A DNA stretch of 64,000 bases from Planctomycetota bacterium (GTDB lineage: Bacteria > Planctomycetota > Phycisphaerae > UBA1845): the NCBI GenBank assembly GCA_030616775.1, contig JAUWWQ010000013.1, positions 26,993 to 90,992 of the forward strand. Reading direction: 5' to 3'. The translations under genes and the position numbers were made by a program. Of the stretch, positions 54,545-62,473 are shown piece after piece. Position 1 is the stretch's first letter; each line of letters opens with the position of its first letter. The notes below the pieces were generated by a model, which was not told the origin of the DNA, did not search any database, and saw nothing but the letters and a program-made list of their open reading frames with translations.

Positions 54545-54727
54545 TAGGTCGAGCTCTGCCCGACGCCCCAACTCGGGCTCTGCCCGAGAACTTAATCGAT
54601 GATGTCGGGTCTATGGACCCGACCTACAGTGCTACGTTCGTTCGTCCCTACGTCCCTTTTCTACCATGTCCTTCGGCGGGAGGAACCCGCCCTACCGCTC
54701 TGAAGAAGGTGGGTCGTATGACCCACC
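54545..54727. repeat. Cluster of palindromes upstream of kbl
   Basis: 54545-54563: GTCGAGCTCTGCCCGAC type. 54572-54588: CTCGGGC and GCCCGAG around TCT. 54604-54627: GTCGGGTC and GACCCGAC around TATG, then CTAC. 54675-54691: GGCGGG and CCCGCC. 54708-54727: GGTGGGTC and GACCCACC around GTAT. Five different stems of the same size stand in a row within 185 bp, with no gene in the 305-bp gap 54515-54819. Confidence 0.75.
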
Positions 54728-54819
54728 CTACGTCTTCCCCATTTGTTTGACGGCTGCGTCGTACTCTTCCTTGTCGGGAAACAGAATCAAGCCGGCCAGG
54801 CGGAGATCGTCGGTTGCGA

Positions 54820-55320
54820 CTACTCCTCCTCCTCCTCCACGACGATCGACGGGCCAAACGCAATCAGATACCCTTCAAGCATCCGCAGGGTCTTGTTCCG
54901 GATTTCCGTAAGATCCACGTCGGGCAACTCCTCCAGCTCCAATGGTGTGCCGAAATAGGAGTATTCGTCGCCCTCACGGTAGTGCTCCACGGGCGGGTCT
55001 GCCCAGTCAAGACCGGCCTCGGCGAATCCCAGCCCGACGAACTTCTCCATCGAACCGCCCGAATCCTCGATAGCCTGCTCGATCTCCTCGTTTATCCAGC
55101 CATCGCTGGTCAGGAACCCGATCCAAATCTGCGGGATCATGGGGCGTACGGCCACCTCAAACCAGCACGAGGGTCCCGCCTCGAAACGGGTGGTCAGTGT
55201 CGACTCGTCCTCCTGATCATGCCGCTGGGCGGGGCCGTACCGATCGTCGTTGGCTATCGAGTCTTCTATATAAGTGCGAAAATCCTCGATCTTCTCCCGG
55301 CTTAGCTCGTCAAGGGGCAT
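54820..55320 (-). CDS. Conserved acidic protein of unknown function, 166 aa
   Basis: MPLDELSREKIEDFRTYIED, then CWFEVAVRPMIPQIWIGFLT, GWINEEIEQAIEDSGGSMEK, and a Glu-run tail (VVEEEEE). Acidic, soluble, no signal peptide. It starts 2 nt after the stop of the kinase-like gene, so the two are surely co-translated. No family was recognised. Confidence 0.7.
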   Translation of the reverse strand: MPLDELSREKIEDFRTYIEDSIANDDRYGPAQRHDQEDESTLTTRFEAGPSCWFEVAVRPMIPQIWIGFLTSDGWINEEIEQAIEDSGGSMEKFVGLGFAEAGLDWADPPVEHYREGDEYSYFGTPLELEELPDVDLTEIRNKTLRMLEGYLIAFGPSIVVEEEEE

Positions 55321-55322
55321 CT

Positions 55323-56147
55323 CTATAACGCTCCGATCACTTCGTCGTCGGTTACGCGGCCTCGTTCGCCGCTTTTGTGTCCTGGATCCACGCGGTCAAG
55401 CACCCGTCGCCGGCACCACGTAAACGGCCGCGTGAGAAGACTGTGGAGGTACACATACCACGGTCTTCGATACGAGAACGCCAGTTGTTCGGGGGACAAC
55501 TGGTCCGGTCTGGTCCGACGCTGCAGTTTGACCAGGTGGTAGCGGTCACCGGCCTGAAACCAACGTCGCAGCTTGCGAGCCGGCCACAACTCCCCACCCC
55601 ATTTACGAGGAAGATACCAGGAAATCTGGAAGTCAAACAGATAAGGCCGCCCATCATCCCCCACTAGCACATTCTCGCACTTTTCGAGGTCAACGTAGGC
55701 CATTCCTCGTCCATGGATTGCCTCGATCAGCGACCGTAGGCGGGTGTGAAAGTCATCGGGCACGCGCTCTCCCCGGGCGAGCGGGTGGCCCTCAACGTAC
55801 TCGCGCACCAGGCCTGTGGGGCCCCAGCGCCCGATCAGCCTGGGCACGCCCTCCACGTTGCGGAGGTGGTCGAACGCCGCACGCTCCCGTGCCGCCAGCA
55901 GCCTCCCCAGCCATCCGAGAGACAAGAGCAAGAAACTTACCTGCCGATGAACCTTGAGAATGACCCTACCCGCATCCCCCTCGTATAACGCTGTGACGGC
56001 GAAGAAGTCGTTCTTGAACACGCGGCGCTGAGTGTAGGTCTGACCGTGTACCTCGATCCGTGACGGGAGGCCCCGCCGACCGAGAGCCGTTAAGCTGTAT
56101 GGAGTAGCCTTCGCCAAGGGAACAACCGTTCGCGCAAGAGAAGCCAC
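55323..56147 (-). CDS. Diverged protein-kinase-fold protein, 274 aa
   Basis: The kinase fold is recognisable: VILKVHR (probable ATP Lys), GLVREYVEGHPL hinge, IHGRGMAYVDLEKCENVLVG as catalytic loop with Asp but without HRD, and YLFDFQISWYL where the DFG Gly is Gln. It resembles the RIO/lipopolysaccharide-core-kinase (WaaP/Kdo) side of the superfamily more than Ser/Thr kinases. No membrane helix is certain. It pairs with the acidic protein downstream; the O-antigen-ligase-like gene is divergent from it. A role in cell-surface polysaccharide phosphorylation is a guess. Confidence 0.7.
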   Translation of the reverse strand: MASLARTVVPLAKATPYSLTALGRRGLPSRIEVHGQTYTQRRVFKNDFFAVTALYEGDAGRVILKVHRQVSFLLLSLGWLGRLLAARERAAFDHLRNVEGVPRLIGRWGPTGLVREYVEGHPLARGERVPDDFHTRLRSLIEAIHGRGMAYVDLEKCENVLVGDDGRPYLFDFQISWYLPRKWGGELWPARKLRRWFQAGDRYHLVKLQRRTRPDQLSPEQLAFSYRRPWYVYLHSLLTRPFTWCRRRVLDRVDPGHKSGERGRVTDDEVIGAL

Positions 56148-56269
56148 GATGACGCCGGGTACGGTGCAATTGTAGTCCGTGGCAGAAGACTGTCCAATAA
56201 AACCGGTGCGTCGGGAACCGACTCACGATACGATTACCCAGTGCTCGTACCCGAATAGTTAGGATCACC

Positions 56270-58534
56270 GTGCAACGAATCCTTGAAACCGTATCGCTGT
56301 TTGCGCTGATAGCCGTAGCGATCCTGCGGCCGCTGGTGGCGGAGTCGTACGATTCCGCAGGCAGCCCCCTTACCGGAGCCCTGCAGGCCGTGAGCGACCC
56401 GTCGCCGTTGCGGACGCTGGTGTTCGACCTGTTGATTCTGGCCGCCGCTTTAGGCTGGCTCGTCGCTCGGGCACTGGGTCCGTCTCGACGATATCGCCGG
56501 ACCGGCCTCGAATGGGGCGTAGGGCTGGTTGCAGTCGCCGCAGTGGTGTCGTGTTGTGTCGCCGGCAACAAGCGGCTGGCAATCAACGCCTCGATCGACT
56601 GGCTCTGCTATCCGCTGCTCGCTATCACGCTCGTACAGCTCATGCGCCGCCCGTGGCACAAGCGCCTGCTGGTCACGGCCGTGCTCGCGTCGGCATGCTT
56701 TCAAGCCGTCCATTGCATGGAGCAATACTCCGTTGGCTTTGACGAAACGTGGGCCCACTATGAATCGATCAAGGATCAGTTCTGGGCGAGTCAGGACGTT
56801 GATCTCGATTCCACGAGAGTTGAATCGTTCGAACGGCGAATACACAGCCGGGAGGCGACTGGCCTTTTGCCGCACAGCAATGTGACCGGCAGCTATTTGG
56901 TGCTTTGCGGCATCGCGGCATTAGGACTCGCAGTTGCCCGGTGGAGGCGGCCAAAGACACTCGAAAACCGGCTGACCGCCATCGCCGCGACACTTGGCAC
57001 GTTGCTGATCCTCGCGGCTGTCGGCCTGACCAAGAGCCTCGGCGCGATCATTGCCGGACTTGTGGGGATCGCTCTCTGGCTGCTTCTCGTACTGGGAAGA
57101 TCGTGGATCGACGCCCACCGCACGAAAGCCATTCTGGTCGGGTGGATTTGCGCGGCAGTCGGCGTTTTCGGGGCAATCAGCTACGGCCTATACCGTAATG
57201 CCCTACCTGGCTGGTCGCTGACCTTCCGCTGGCAGTGGTGGCGGGCGTCCGCTGAGCTGATCACTGACCACGCCTTCACCGGGGTGGGCCGTGAGAACTT
57301 CGGACGGCATTACCTGCGATACAAGTTGATAGAAAGCCCTGAAGAAGTCGCCAACCCGCACAACTTGTTCGTTCAGGCTGCCTCTGACTGGGGAGTACTT
57401 GGCCTCATCGGTATCGTGACCATGCTGGTCGGCGCATCACTTGCCATAAGCAGACGCACTGCCGCGGCAGAGTCGTTTGCCAATCCACGGACCGGCTCCC
57501 CAGGCAGGTACACGATGCTGCTCTGGATAGCCGGCTTGGCGCTGGTTGTCACCCTGGGGCGTCTACCACTGCTCGGAACCAACGATCCGAATTTCCTCTA
57601 CTATGCCACCGTCACCACCGGCCTGTTTTGGCTTCTTGGTTTTGCCGCCTTTGGACTCTGGTGGAGTCAGGGGGGATTAAGGACTGATTCCAGCACTCGT
57701 ACGATCAGCACCGGCGTGGCCATCGGCCTCTTCTCGTTCATCCTCCACGACATGATCAACTTCGCCTCATTCGTTCCCGGTGCGGCGACGACCCTCTTTG
57801 CACTTTTCGCCTTTGTCATAGCGACACGCGCAACCGATAAGCCCGCAAGTCAAACCCGGACGATCACCGGGCGATGGTTGCCCATCGTGCCATTGGCAGT
57901 CGGCATTATCGTTGTTCTATGGGCGGCTGCGATACCCGTCGCGCAAGCAAACAAGCATCTAAAACTTGCCCGGCGAACTGCCACAGGATTGGCACCTGCG
58001 CCGATCACCGCCCAGCTTGCCCACCATTATTTTCTACGGGCCATCGAGGCAGACCCGCTCGATCCGACGCCGTGCGTTGAACACGCGTCATGGGCAGTGG
58101 CGGCGTCATCACTGCCGGAGCTTCGCAAGGAGGCGCTGCGTTTGGCAGAAGATTCACTGACCCAGGCCTTCGAGCGTGATCCGTTCAGCATCCAACTGCG
58201 CCGAATGCAGGCACAGCTCTATAGGACGAGGGCAGAGGCGACGGGCAGCACCAAGGACCGCATCGCCGCTGTCGAGGCCGCCCGGAAAGCACTCGAACTG
58301 TACCCGCGCAGCCCGTCGGACATCGTTGCTCTGGCCGACAGTCAACTCGAAGCCGGGCAGGCTGCTCATTCCGAAGAGCTGCTGCATCAGGCGATTGACA
58401 ACTATGACCGTGCTCTGAAACTCGACGAGGCCCGCCTCTGGTGGGAAGAACTGCGCCGGTTCCGCGAAAAGGACAGGGAGGTTATCCGAGAGAAGATCCG
58501 CCGTGCACAGAAGCTACTGCAAGAGGGCTTGTGA
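56270..58534 (+). CDS. O-antigen-ligase/polymerase-like membrane protein with TPR tail, 754 aa
   Basis: GTG at 56270 with AGGAT upstream. About 12 membrane helices fill residues 1-560 (LFALIAVAILRPLVA; LTAIAATLGTLLILAAVGLT; FLYYATVTTGLFWLLGFAAF). The large external loop has FTGVGRENFGRHYLRYKL and NPHNLFVQAASDWGVLGLIG, the Wzy_C (O-antigen ligase) motif with H-N. The C-terminal 190 residues are soluble TPRs (AIEADPLDPTPCVEHASWAV; AARKALELYPRSPSDIVALA). Such proteins join or polymerise surface glycans, or glycosylate pilin-like proteins. Confidence 0.87.
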   Translation: MQRILETVSLFALIAVAILRPLVAESYDSAGSPLTGALQAVSDPSPLRTLVFDLLILAAALGWLVARALGPSRRYRRTGLEWGVGLVAVAAVVSCCVAGNKRLAINASIDWLCYPLLAITLVQLMRRPWHKRLLVTAVLASACFQAVHCMEQYSVGFDETWAHYESIKDQFWASQDVDLDSTRVESFERRIHSREATGLLPHSNVTGSYLVLCGIAALGLAVARWRRPKTLENRLTAIAATLGTLLILAAVGLTKSLGAIIAGLVGIALWLLLVLGRSWIDAHRTKAILVGWICAAVGVFGAISYGLYRNALPGWSLTFRWQWWRASAELITDHAFTGVGRENFGRHYLRYKLIESPEEVANPHNLFVQAASDWGVLGLIGIVTMLVGASLAISRRTAAAESFANPRTGSPGRYTMLLWIAGLALVVTLGRLPLLGTNDPNFLYYATVTTGLFWLLGFAAFGLWWSQGGLRTDSSTRTISTGVAIGLFSFILHDMINFASFVPGAATTLFALFAFVIATRATDKPASQTRTITGRWLPIVPLAVGIIVVLWAAAIPVAQANKHLKLARRTATGLAPAPITAQLAHHYFLRAIEADPLDPTPCVEHASWAVAASSLPELRKEALRLAEDSLTQAFERDPFSIQLRRMQAQLYRTRAEATGSTKDRIAAVEAARKALELYPRSPSDIVALADSQLEAGQAAHSEELLHQAIDNYDRALKLDEARLWWEELRRFREKDREVIREKIRRAQKLLQEGL

Positions 58535-58570
58535 AAGCACCGTATCGCGCCCACCTGACCCGGCCACGAC

Positions 58571-59086
58571 CTACGGCTCCTGAACGATCCACCGCCCGTG
58601 CCTGTCCCGCGCGAAATGCAGAAAGAAGTAGTCACGCTTTCGCAACTCACTGTTGTGGCCGTCGATACCCAGGATCACGAGACGTTTCCAATCGATCGGA
58701 ATGCGGCCGGTGTTGATCGCGAACTGCTGCACATCGCGTGTCCGGATGGTCAGCTTGTTGCGCTCGGGATTAAACGATCCGGTAGCCCAGGCACCGGGCG
58801 CGCTGCTGCGGACTTTCTCCACGAAAAGCCAGCGGTCCGGGTCATCAACCGCTACATCAATGGTGATGCGCTGCGGTGCGGCATCCACCGGCGCCGTCAC
58901 TTCAGGCAACGGCGGCGCTTTCTCCGGGATGGGCGTTTCTTCTACTGGTGCCGGCGGTGTCGGTCTATTGCACGCCGGCACGGTGACCAGCATGCCGACC
59001 CATACCACCAAGAGGAAGATGCTTCCTACGGCCACAGGATATTGCCATGCCGAATCTTGACGTTGAATCTCGCTCGTGCCGCGCAT
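58571..59086 (-). CDS. Small anchored protein with Pro-rich linker, 171 aa
   Basis: One hydrophobic segment ([21 protein letters not shown]) may be a membrane anchor, or a lipoprotein-type signal ending at Cys about 39. A Pro/Glu linker ([20 protein letters not shown]) and a soluble domain ([37 protein letters not shown]) follow. It is divergent from hslV. Function not recognised. Confidence 0.6.
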   Translation of the reverse strand: MRGTSEIQRQDSAWQYPVAVGSIFLLVVWVGMLVTVPACNRPTPPAPVEETPIPEKAPPLPEVTAPVDAAPQRITIDVAVDDPDRWLFVEKVRSSAPGAWATGSFNPERNKLTIRTRDVQQFAINTGRIPIDWKRLVILGIDGHNSELRKRDYFFLHFARDRHGRWIVQEP

Positions 59087-59201
59087 CGGTTTCGCACCCG
59101 TGACAAGACGGTCTCAGCACCCCGAGCCTATCGCAACCCATGCCTGTTGCAAAGACGACTATAATGTTGTACCGTCCGGCGCACAGACAGGATGCGTGTC
59201 T

Positions 59202-59798
59202 ATGATGCAGACTGACGGACAATCCCCGATCCGGTCGACAACGATCCTCACGGTCCGCCGCGGGGACCGCGTGGCCGTTGGTGGTGACGGGCAGGTTTCG
59301 CTCGGCGAGACGACCGTCAAGCACGACGCTCGCAAGATCCGCACTCTGGCCGACGGCAAGGTGCTATGCGGGTTCGCCGGTTCCGCTGCGGATGCCTTCG
59401 CCCTGCTGGAGCGGTTCGAGACCAAGCTCGAACAGTACAAGGCCAACGTCCGCCGGGCCGCCATCGAGCTGGCCAAGGATTGGCGGACCGATCGGGTGTT
59501 GCGCCGGCTCGAATCGTTGATAATCGTCGTCTCGCAAGACGCTACCCTGATGATCGGGGGATCGGGCGATGTCATCGAACCGACGGACGGTGTGATCGGC
59601 ATCGGCTCGGGCGGAATGTACGGCGCCGCGGCCGCCCGGGCGCTGCTCGCCCACACCGAGCTGTCACCGGAGGCGATCATTAAGCATTCACTCGAGATCG
59701 CCGCGGACATCTGCGTCTACTCCAACCGGGAAATCATGATTGAAACCCTCAGCGATGCAGGAACTGACGCCTCAACAGACTGTCGAGCGACTCGATAA
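59202..59798 (+). CDS. hslV: ATP-dependent protease subunit HslV, 198 aa
   Basis: [20 protein letters not shown], then [68 protein letters not shown] and [11 protein letters not shown]. All are HslV blocks. The catalytic N-terminal Thr must be Thr13 or Thr14, because no start codon exists closer than ATG 59202/59205. The family usually has Met followed directly by Thr, so a 12-residue propeptide must be removed. The last 44 nt overlap hslU in another frame, ending in a tail ([12 protein letters not shown]) that is probably not conserved. Confidence 0.95.
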   Translation: MMQTDGQSPIRSTTILTVRRGDRVAVGGDGQVSLGETTVKHDARKIRTLADGKVLCGFAGSAADAFALLERFETKLEQYKANVRRAAIELAKDWRTDRVLRRLESLIIVVSQDATLMIGGSGDVIEPTDGVIGIGSGGMYGAAAARALLAHTELSPEAIIKHSLEIAADICVYSNREIMIETLSDAGTDASTDCRATR

Positions 59799-61098
59799 GC
59801 ACATCGTCGGCCAGAAAGCCGCCAAACGGGCCGCCGCGATCGCCATTCGCAATCGATGGCGGCGTCAGCAACTTCCCGAGGAGGTCCGCGAGGAGATCGG
59901 CCCCACCAACATGATCCTGATCGGGCGCACCGGCGTCGGCAAAACGGAGATCGCCCGGCGGCTGGCAAACCTGGTCAACGCGCCTTTCATCAAGGTTGAA
60001 GCCACCAAGTACACCGAGGTCGGCTACCACGGGCGTGACGTGGAGAGCATGATCCGCGATCTCGTCGAGTTCGCCCTGCACATGGTCCGCGATGAACAAA
60101 CCCAAGTAGTCCGAAACGAGGCCGAGCGCCTTACCGAAGAGCAACTCCTGGACACACTCATCCCGCCCACCGACCACGACCGTGTCGACGGCGACGCCGA
60201 CAGCGAGACGGCCGAACGCCGGCGACGAAGCCGCGAGAAGCTGCGCGCCCAGCTCAGAGCCGGCGAACTCGAGGACCGCGCCGTCGAGCTGACCGTCGAG
60301 AAAAAGTCGGCACCGGTCGGCATCATGGCCACCATCGGCATGGACCAGCTCGACCCCGAGGTCCAGAGCTTCATGGACCGTTTGATGCCCTCGCAGCCTC
60401 AGCGGCGCACGGCTCCTATCCGAGAAGCTCGCAAGATCATCTTCGATCAGCAGTGCGACAAGCTCATCGATCGGGAGAAGGTCACCGAGATGGCACTGCG
60501 GCGAACCGAGAGCAGTGGAATCATCTTCCTTGACGAACTCGACAAGCTTACCTCCACCGGACAGACCCACGGTCCCGACGTCTCCCGCCAGGGCGTGCAA
60601 CGCGACCTGCTCCCGGTCATCGAGGGTTGCACCGTGCTTACCCGCTATGGCCCGGTCAAGACCGACCACATCCTGTTTATCGCCGCCGGCGCGTTTCATG
60701 GCAGCAAGCCCAGCGACCTGATACCGGAGTTGCAGGGACGACTGCCCATCCGGGTCGAGCTCGACGATTTGACCCAGGAGGATTTCGTCCGCATCCTTAC
60801 TGAGCCGGAAAATGCACTCACCAAGCAGCAAGTGGCCCTGCTGGCGGTCGAAGGTGTGCTGATCGAGTTCACCAACGACGCCGTCATGGAGATGGCCGCG
60901 ACGGCCTACCACGTGAATCAGACCCAGAACAACATCGGAGCCCGCCGCCTGGTGACCGTCATGGAGCGGGTCATCGAGGAGATCAGCTTCGATGCGCCCC
61001 ATCGCAGCGGTCAAACCATCCGTATTGACCAGGCCTACATCAGCAAGCGCCTGGCTGATATCCGGGAAGACACCGACCTGAGCCGCTTTATTCTCTAG
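59755..61098 (+). CDS. hslU: ATP-dependent protease ATPase subunit HslU, 447 aa
   Basis: [20 protein letters not shown], Walker [18 protein letters not shown], the pore segment [19 protein letters not shown], the I domain (about 110-230), Walker [13 protein letters not shown], sensor/arginine region [16 protein letters not shown], and the C-terminal HslV-docking [10 protein letters not shown]. Start at 59755 matches the family; it lies inside hslV. The pore motif reads GYHG where HslU usually has GYVG. Otherwise the ATPase is complete. It unfolds substrates for HslV. Confidence 0.96.
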   Translation: MQELTPQQTVERLDKHIVGQKAAKRAAAIAIRNRWRRQQLPEEVREEIGPTNMILIGRTGVGKTEIARRLANLVNAPFIKVEATKYTEVGYHGRDVESMIRDLVEFALHMVRDEQTQVVRNEAERLTEEQLLDTLIPPTDHDRVDGDADSETAERRRRSREKLRAQLRAGELEDRAVELTVEKKSAPVGIMATIGMDQLDPEVQSFMDRLMPSQPQRRTAPIREARKIIFDQQCDKLIDREKVTEMALRRTESSGIIFLDELDKLTSTGQTHGPDVSRQGVQRDLLPVIEGCTVLTRYGPVKTDHILFIAAGAFHGSKPSDLIPELQGRLPIRVELDDLTQEDFVRILTEPENALTKQQVALLAVEGVLIEFTNDAVMEMAATAYHVNQTQNNIGARRLVTVMERVIEEISFDAPHRSGQTIRIDQAYISKRLADIREDTDLSRFIL

Positions 61099-61157
61099 CA
61101 ACTATTGACTCCTGTAATAGTAAAGAGATCGACTGGCGACGGCCGATCTACCGGTAC

Positions 61158-61790
61158 ATGAGACCTCATGGAAGCCCTCAGGAACTGGAACGCAGGAGGC
61201 GTCGGGCGGTGGCCCTTCTGGAGGCGGGGCATCGTCAGGCGGAGGTGGCCCGGCGGGTTGGAGCCCATCCCACCAGCGTGAAGCGCTGGTGGGAGGCCTA
61301 TCAGAAGAGCGGAGAAGGGGGTCTTGCGGCCAAACCCGTTCCGGGGCGGCCGTCGAAGCTGACCGCCCGTCAGAAGACACTACTAACGCAGCGTTTGTTG
61401 AAAGGGGCCAAGGCCAATGGGTTTTCCACCGATCTGTGGACCTGTCCGCGGATTGCCACAATGATCCAGCAGCGTTATGGGGTCCGCTATCACATCGACC
61501 ACATTCCCCGGTTGATGGCTTCCCTGGGCTTCTCCCCACAGAAGCTCGAAACCCAGTCGGTGGAACGCAACGAGGAGCGAATCGCTCGTTGGGTTACCAA
61601 GGACTGGCGGCGAATAAAAAAAAGACGCCGCACGTAGAGGCGCCCACATCGTTTTCCTCGACGAAACCGGTTTTCTCATGCTGCCGGCCGTCCGCCGTAC
61701 ATGGGCCCCGAGAGGCCAAACACCGATCCTTGGCCATTGCGCGCGAAGCCACAAGAAGGTCTCCGCGATCGGAGCTCTGTCACTCTCGCC
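61158..61790 (+). pseudogene. IS630-family transposase, frameshifted and 3'-truncated
   Basis: From ATG 61158: HTH region VALLEAGHRQAEVARRVGAH, TSVKRWWEAYQKSGEGGLAA, KPVPGRPSKLTARQKTLL, then RYGVRYHIDHIPRLMASLGF and SVERNEERIARWVTKDW. The frame ends at TAG 61636 after a run of eight A (61615-61623 region). The catalytic part continues in the +1 frame: GAHIVFLDETGFLMLPAVRR, TWAPRGQTPILGHC, VSAIGALSLSPG. It stops near 61790, where iorB-like sequence on the other strand begins. The second Asp and the Glu of the DDE triad are missing, so it cannot transpose. No terminal inverted repeat was found. Confidence 0.85.
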
Positions 61791-62002
61791 CGGGCAAGTC
61801 GATCCGCGTCGACCAGCACGTGTTTGGGAAACCGGGGGATCTTTTCGAGCACCTGCTCGATGGGTGGATAGTCGGGGATATTTACGAAGGGCACGGTGCT
61901 GGCAACGATCGTGCCGCGCTCGCCGAGATAATGAACATAGCGCAACGCCTCGAGGGGCTCGACCGCCAGGATCATGTCGGCGAGCCCGCCAGGAAGATCT
62001 GC
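61790..62002 (-). pseudogene. Fragment of indolepyruvate oxidoreductase beta subunit (iorB)
   Basis: Minus-strand residues ADLPGGLADMILAVEPLEAL, RYVHYLGERGTIVASTVPFV, NIPDYPPIEQVLEKI and HVLVDADRLAR match the central part of IorB (2-oxoacid:ferredoxin oxidoreductase gamma-type domain). The N-terminal glycine-rich part and the C-terminus are absent, and the frame runs into the IS630 remnant at 61790. No iorA is seen. This is clearly a broken gene, not an active enzyme. Confidence 0.85.
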
Positions 62003-62473
62003 GGTCGGGAATCCCCGGGGCAGCACTGCTGACACCAGCAGGGCCAGCACCCGTTCGTCACTTGGTTGTCGGCACGGCAAGCATCCGCTGACGTTTGAGG
62101 GCGACCGGGACCGCATCTACGACAAATTCTCTCGGCGGCAAACTGAGCACATGGATATCCAAGGAAGTCTTCACTGCTCCACGATCCCCGTAGCAGAATC
62201 CGTACGCCGAGCGGCCCTGCTGTTACTTCCGGCGCTGGATCTTGAAGTAGGCTTTCCTGCGGCATACAATGATTCGACCGTTGGGGCAGTGGTGGCCAAC
62301 GGTTTCAAATCGATCGCCCAAAGAGACGGGCGGGGTTCGCAGGGACTGAGTCTAGGCGTCAAAGTCATCGGCAACTGTGGCACGCGTTTTCAACCCGTGA
62401 ACGCACGGGTGGAAACCGGCGCCGTACGTTGTGAGAGGGTGATAGCACTGCCTGTGAGGAAAGGGTGCCCGCC
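62003..62473. other. Junction without a secure gene; two short minus-strand reading frames
   Basis: A minus-strand frame ending at TGA 62060-62058 reads VKTSLDIHVLSLPPREFVVD, then ALKRQRMLAVPTTK. Another ending at TAA 62225-62223 reads RFETVGHHCPNGRIIVCRRK, then AYFKIQRRK. Both have coding-like composition but no convincing start or ribosome-binding site, and neither was recognised. The stretch is probably decayed genes next to the IS630/iorB scar. AAGGG at 62460-62464 serves the following gene. Confidence 0.3.

Noticed and set aside
59749..61101. Minus-strand 450-codon open frame opposite hslU
   Set aside because: It mirrors the hslU codons exactly; the hslU product has all family motifs and the antisense frame resembles nothing.
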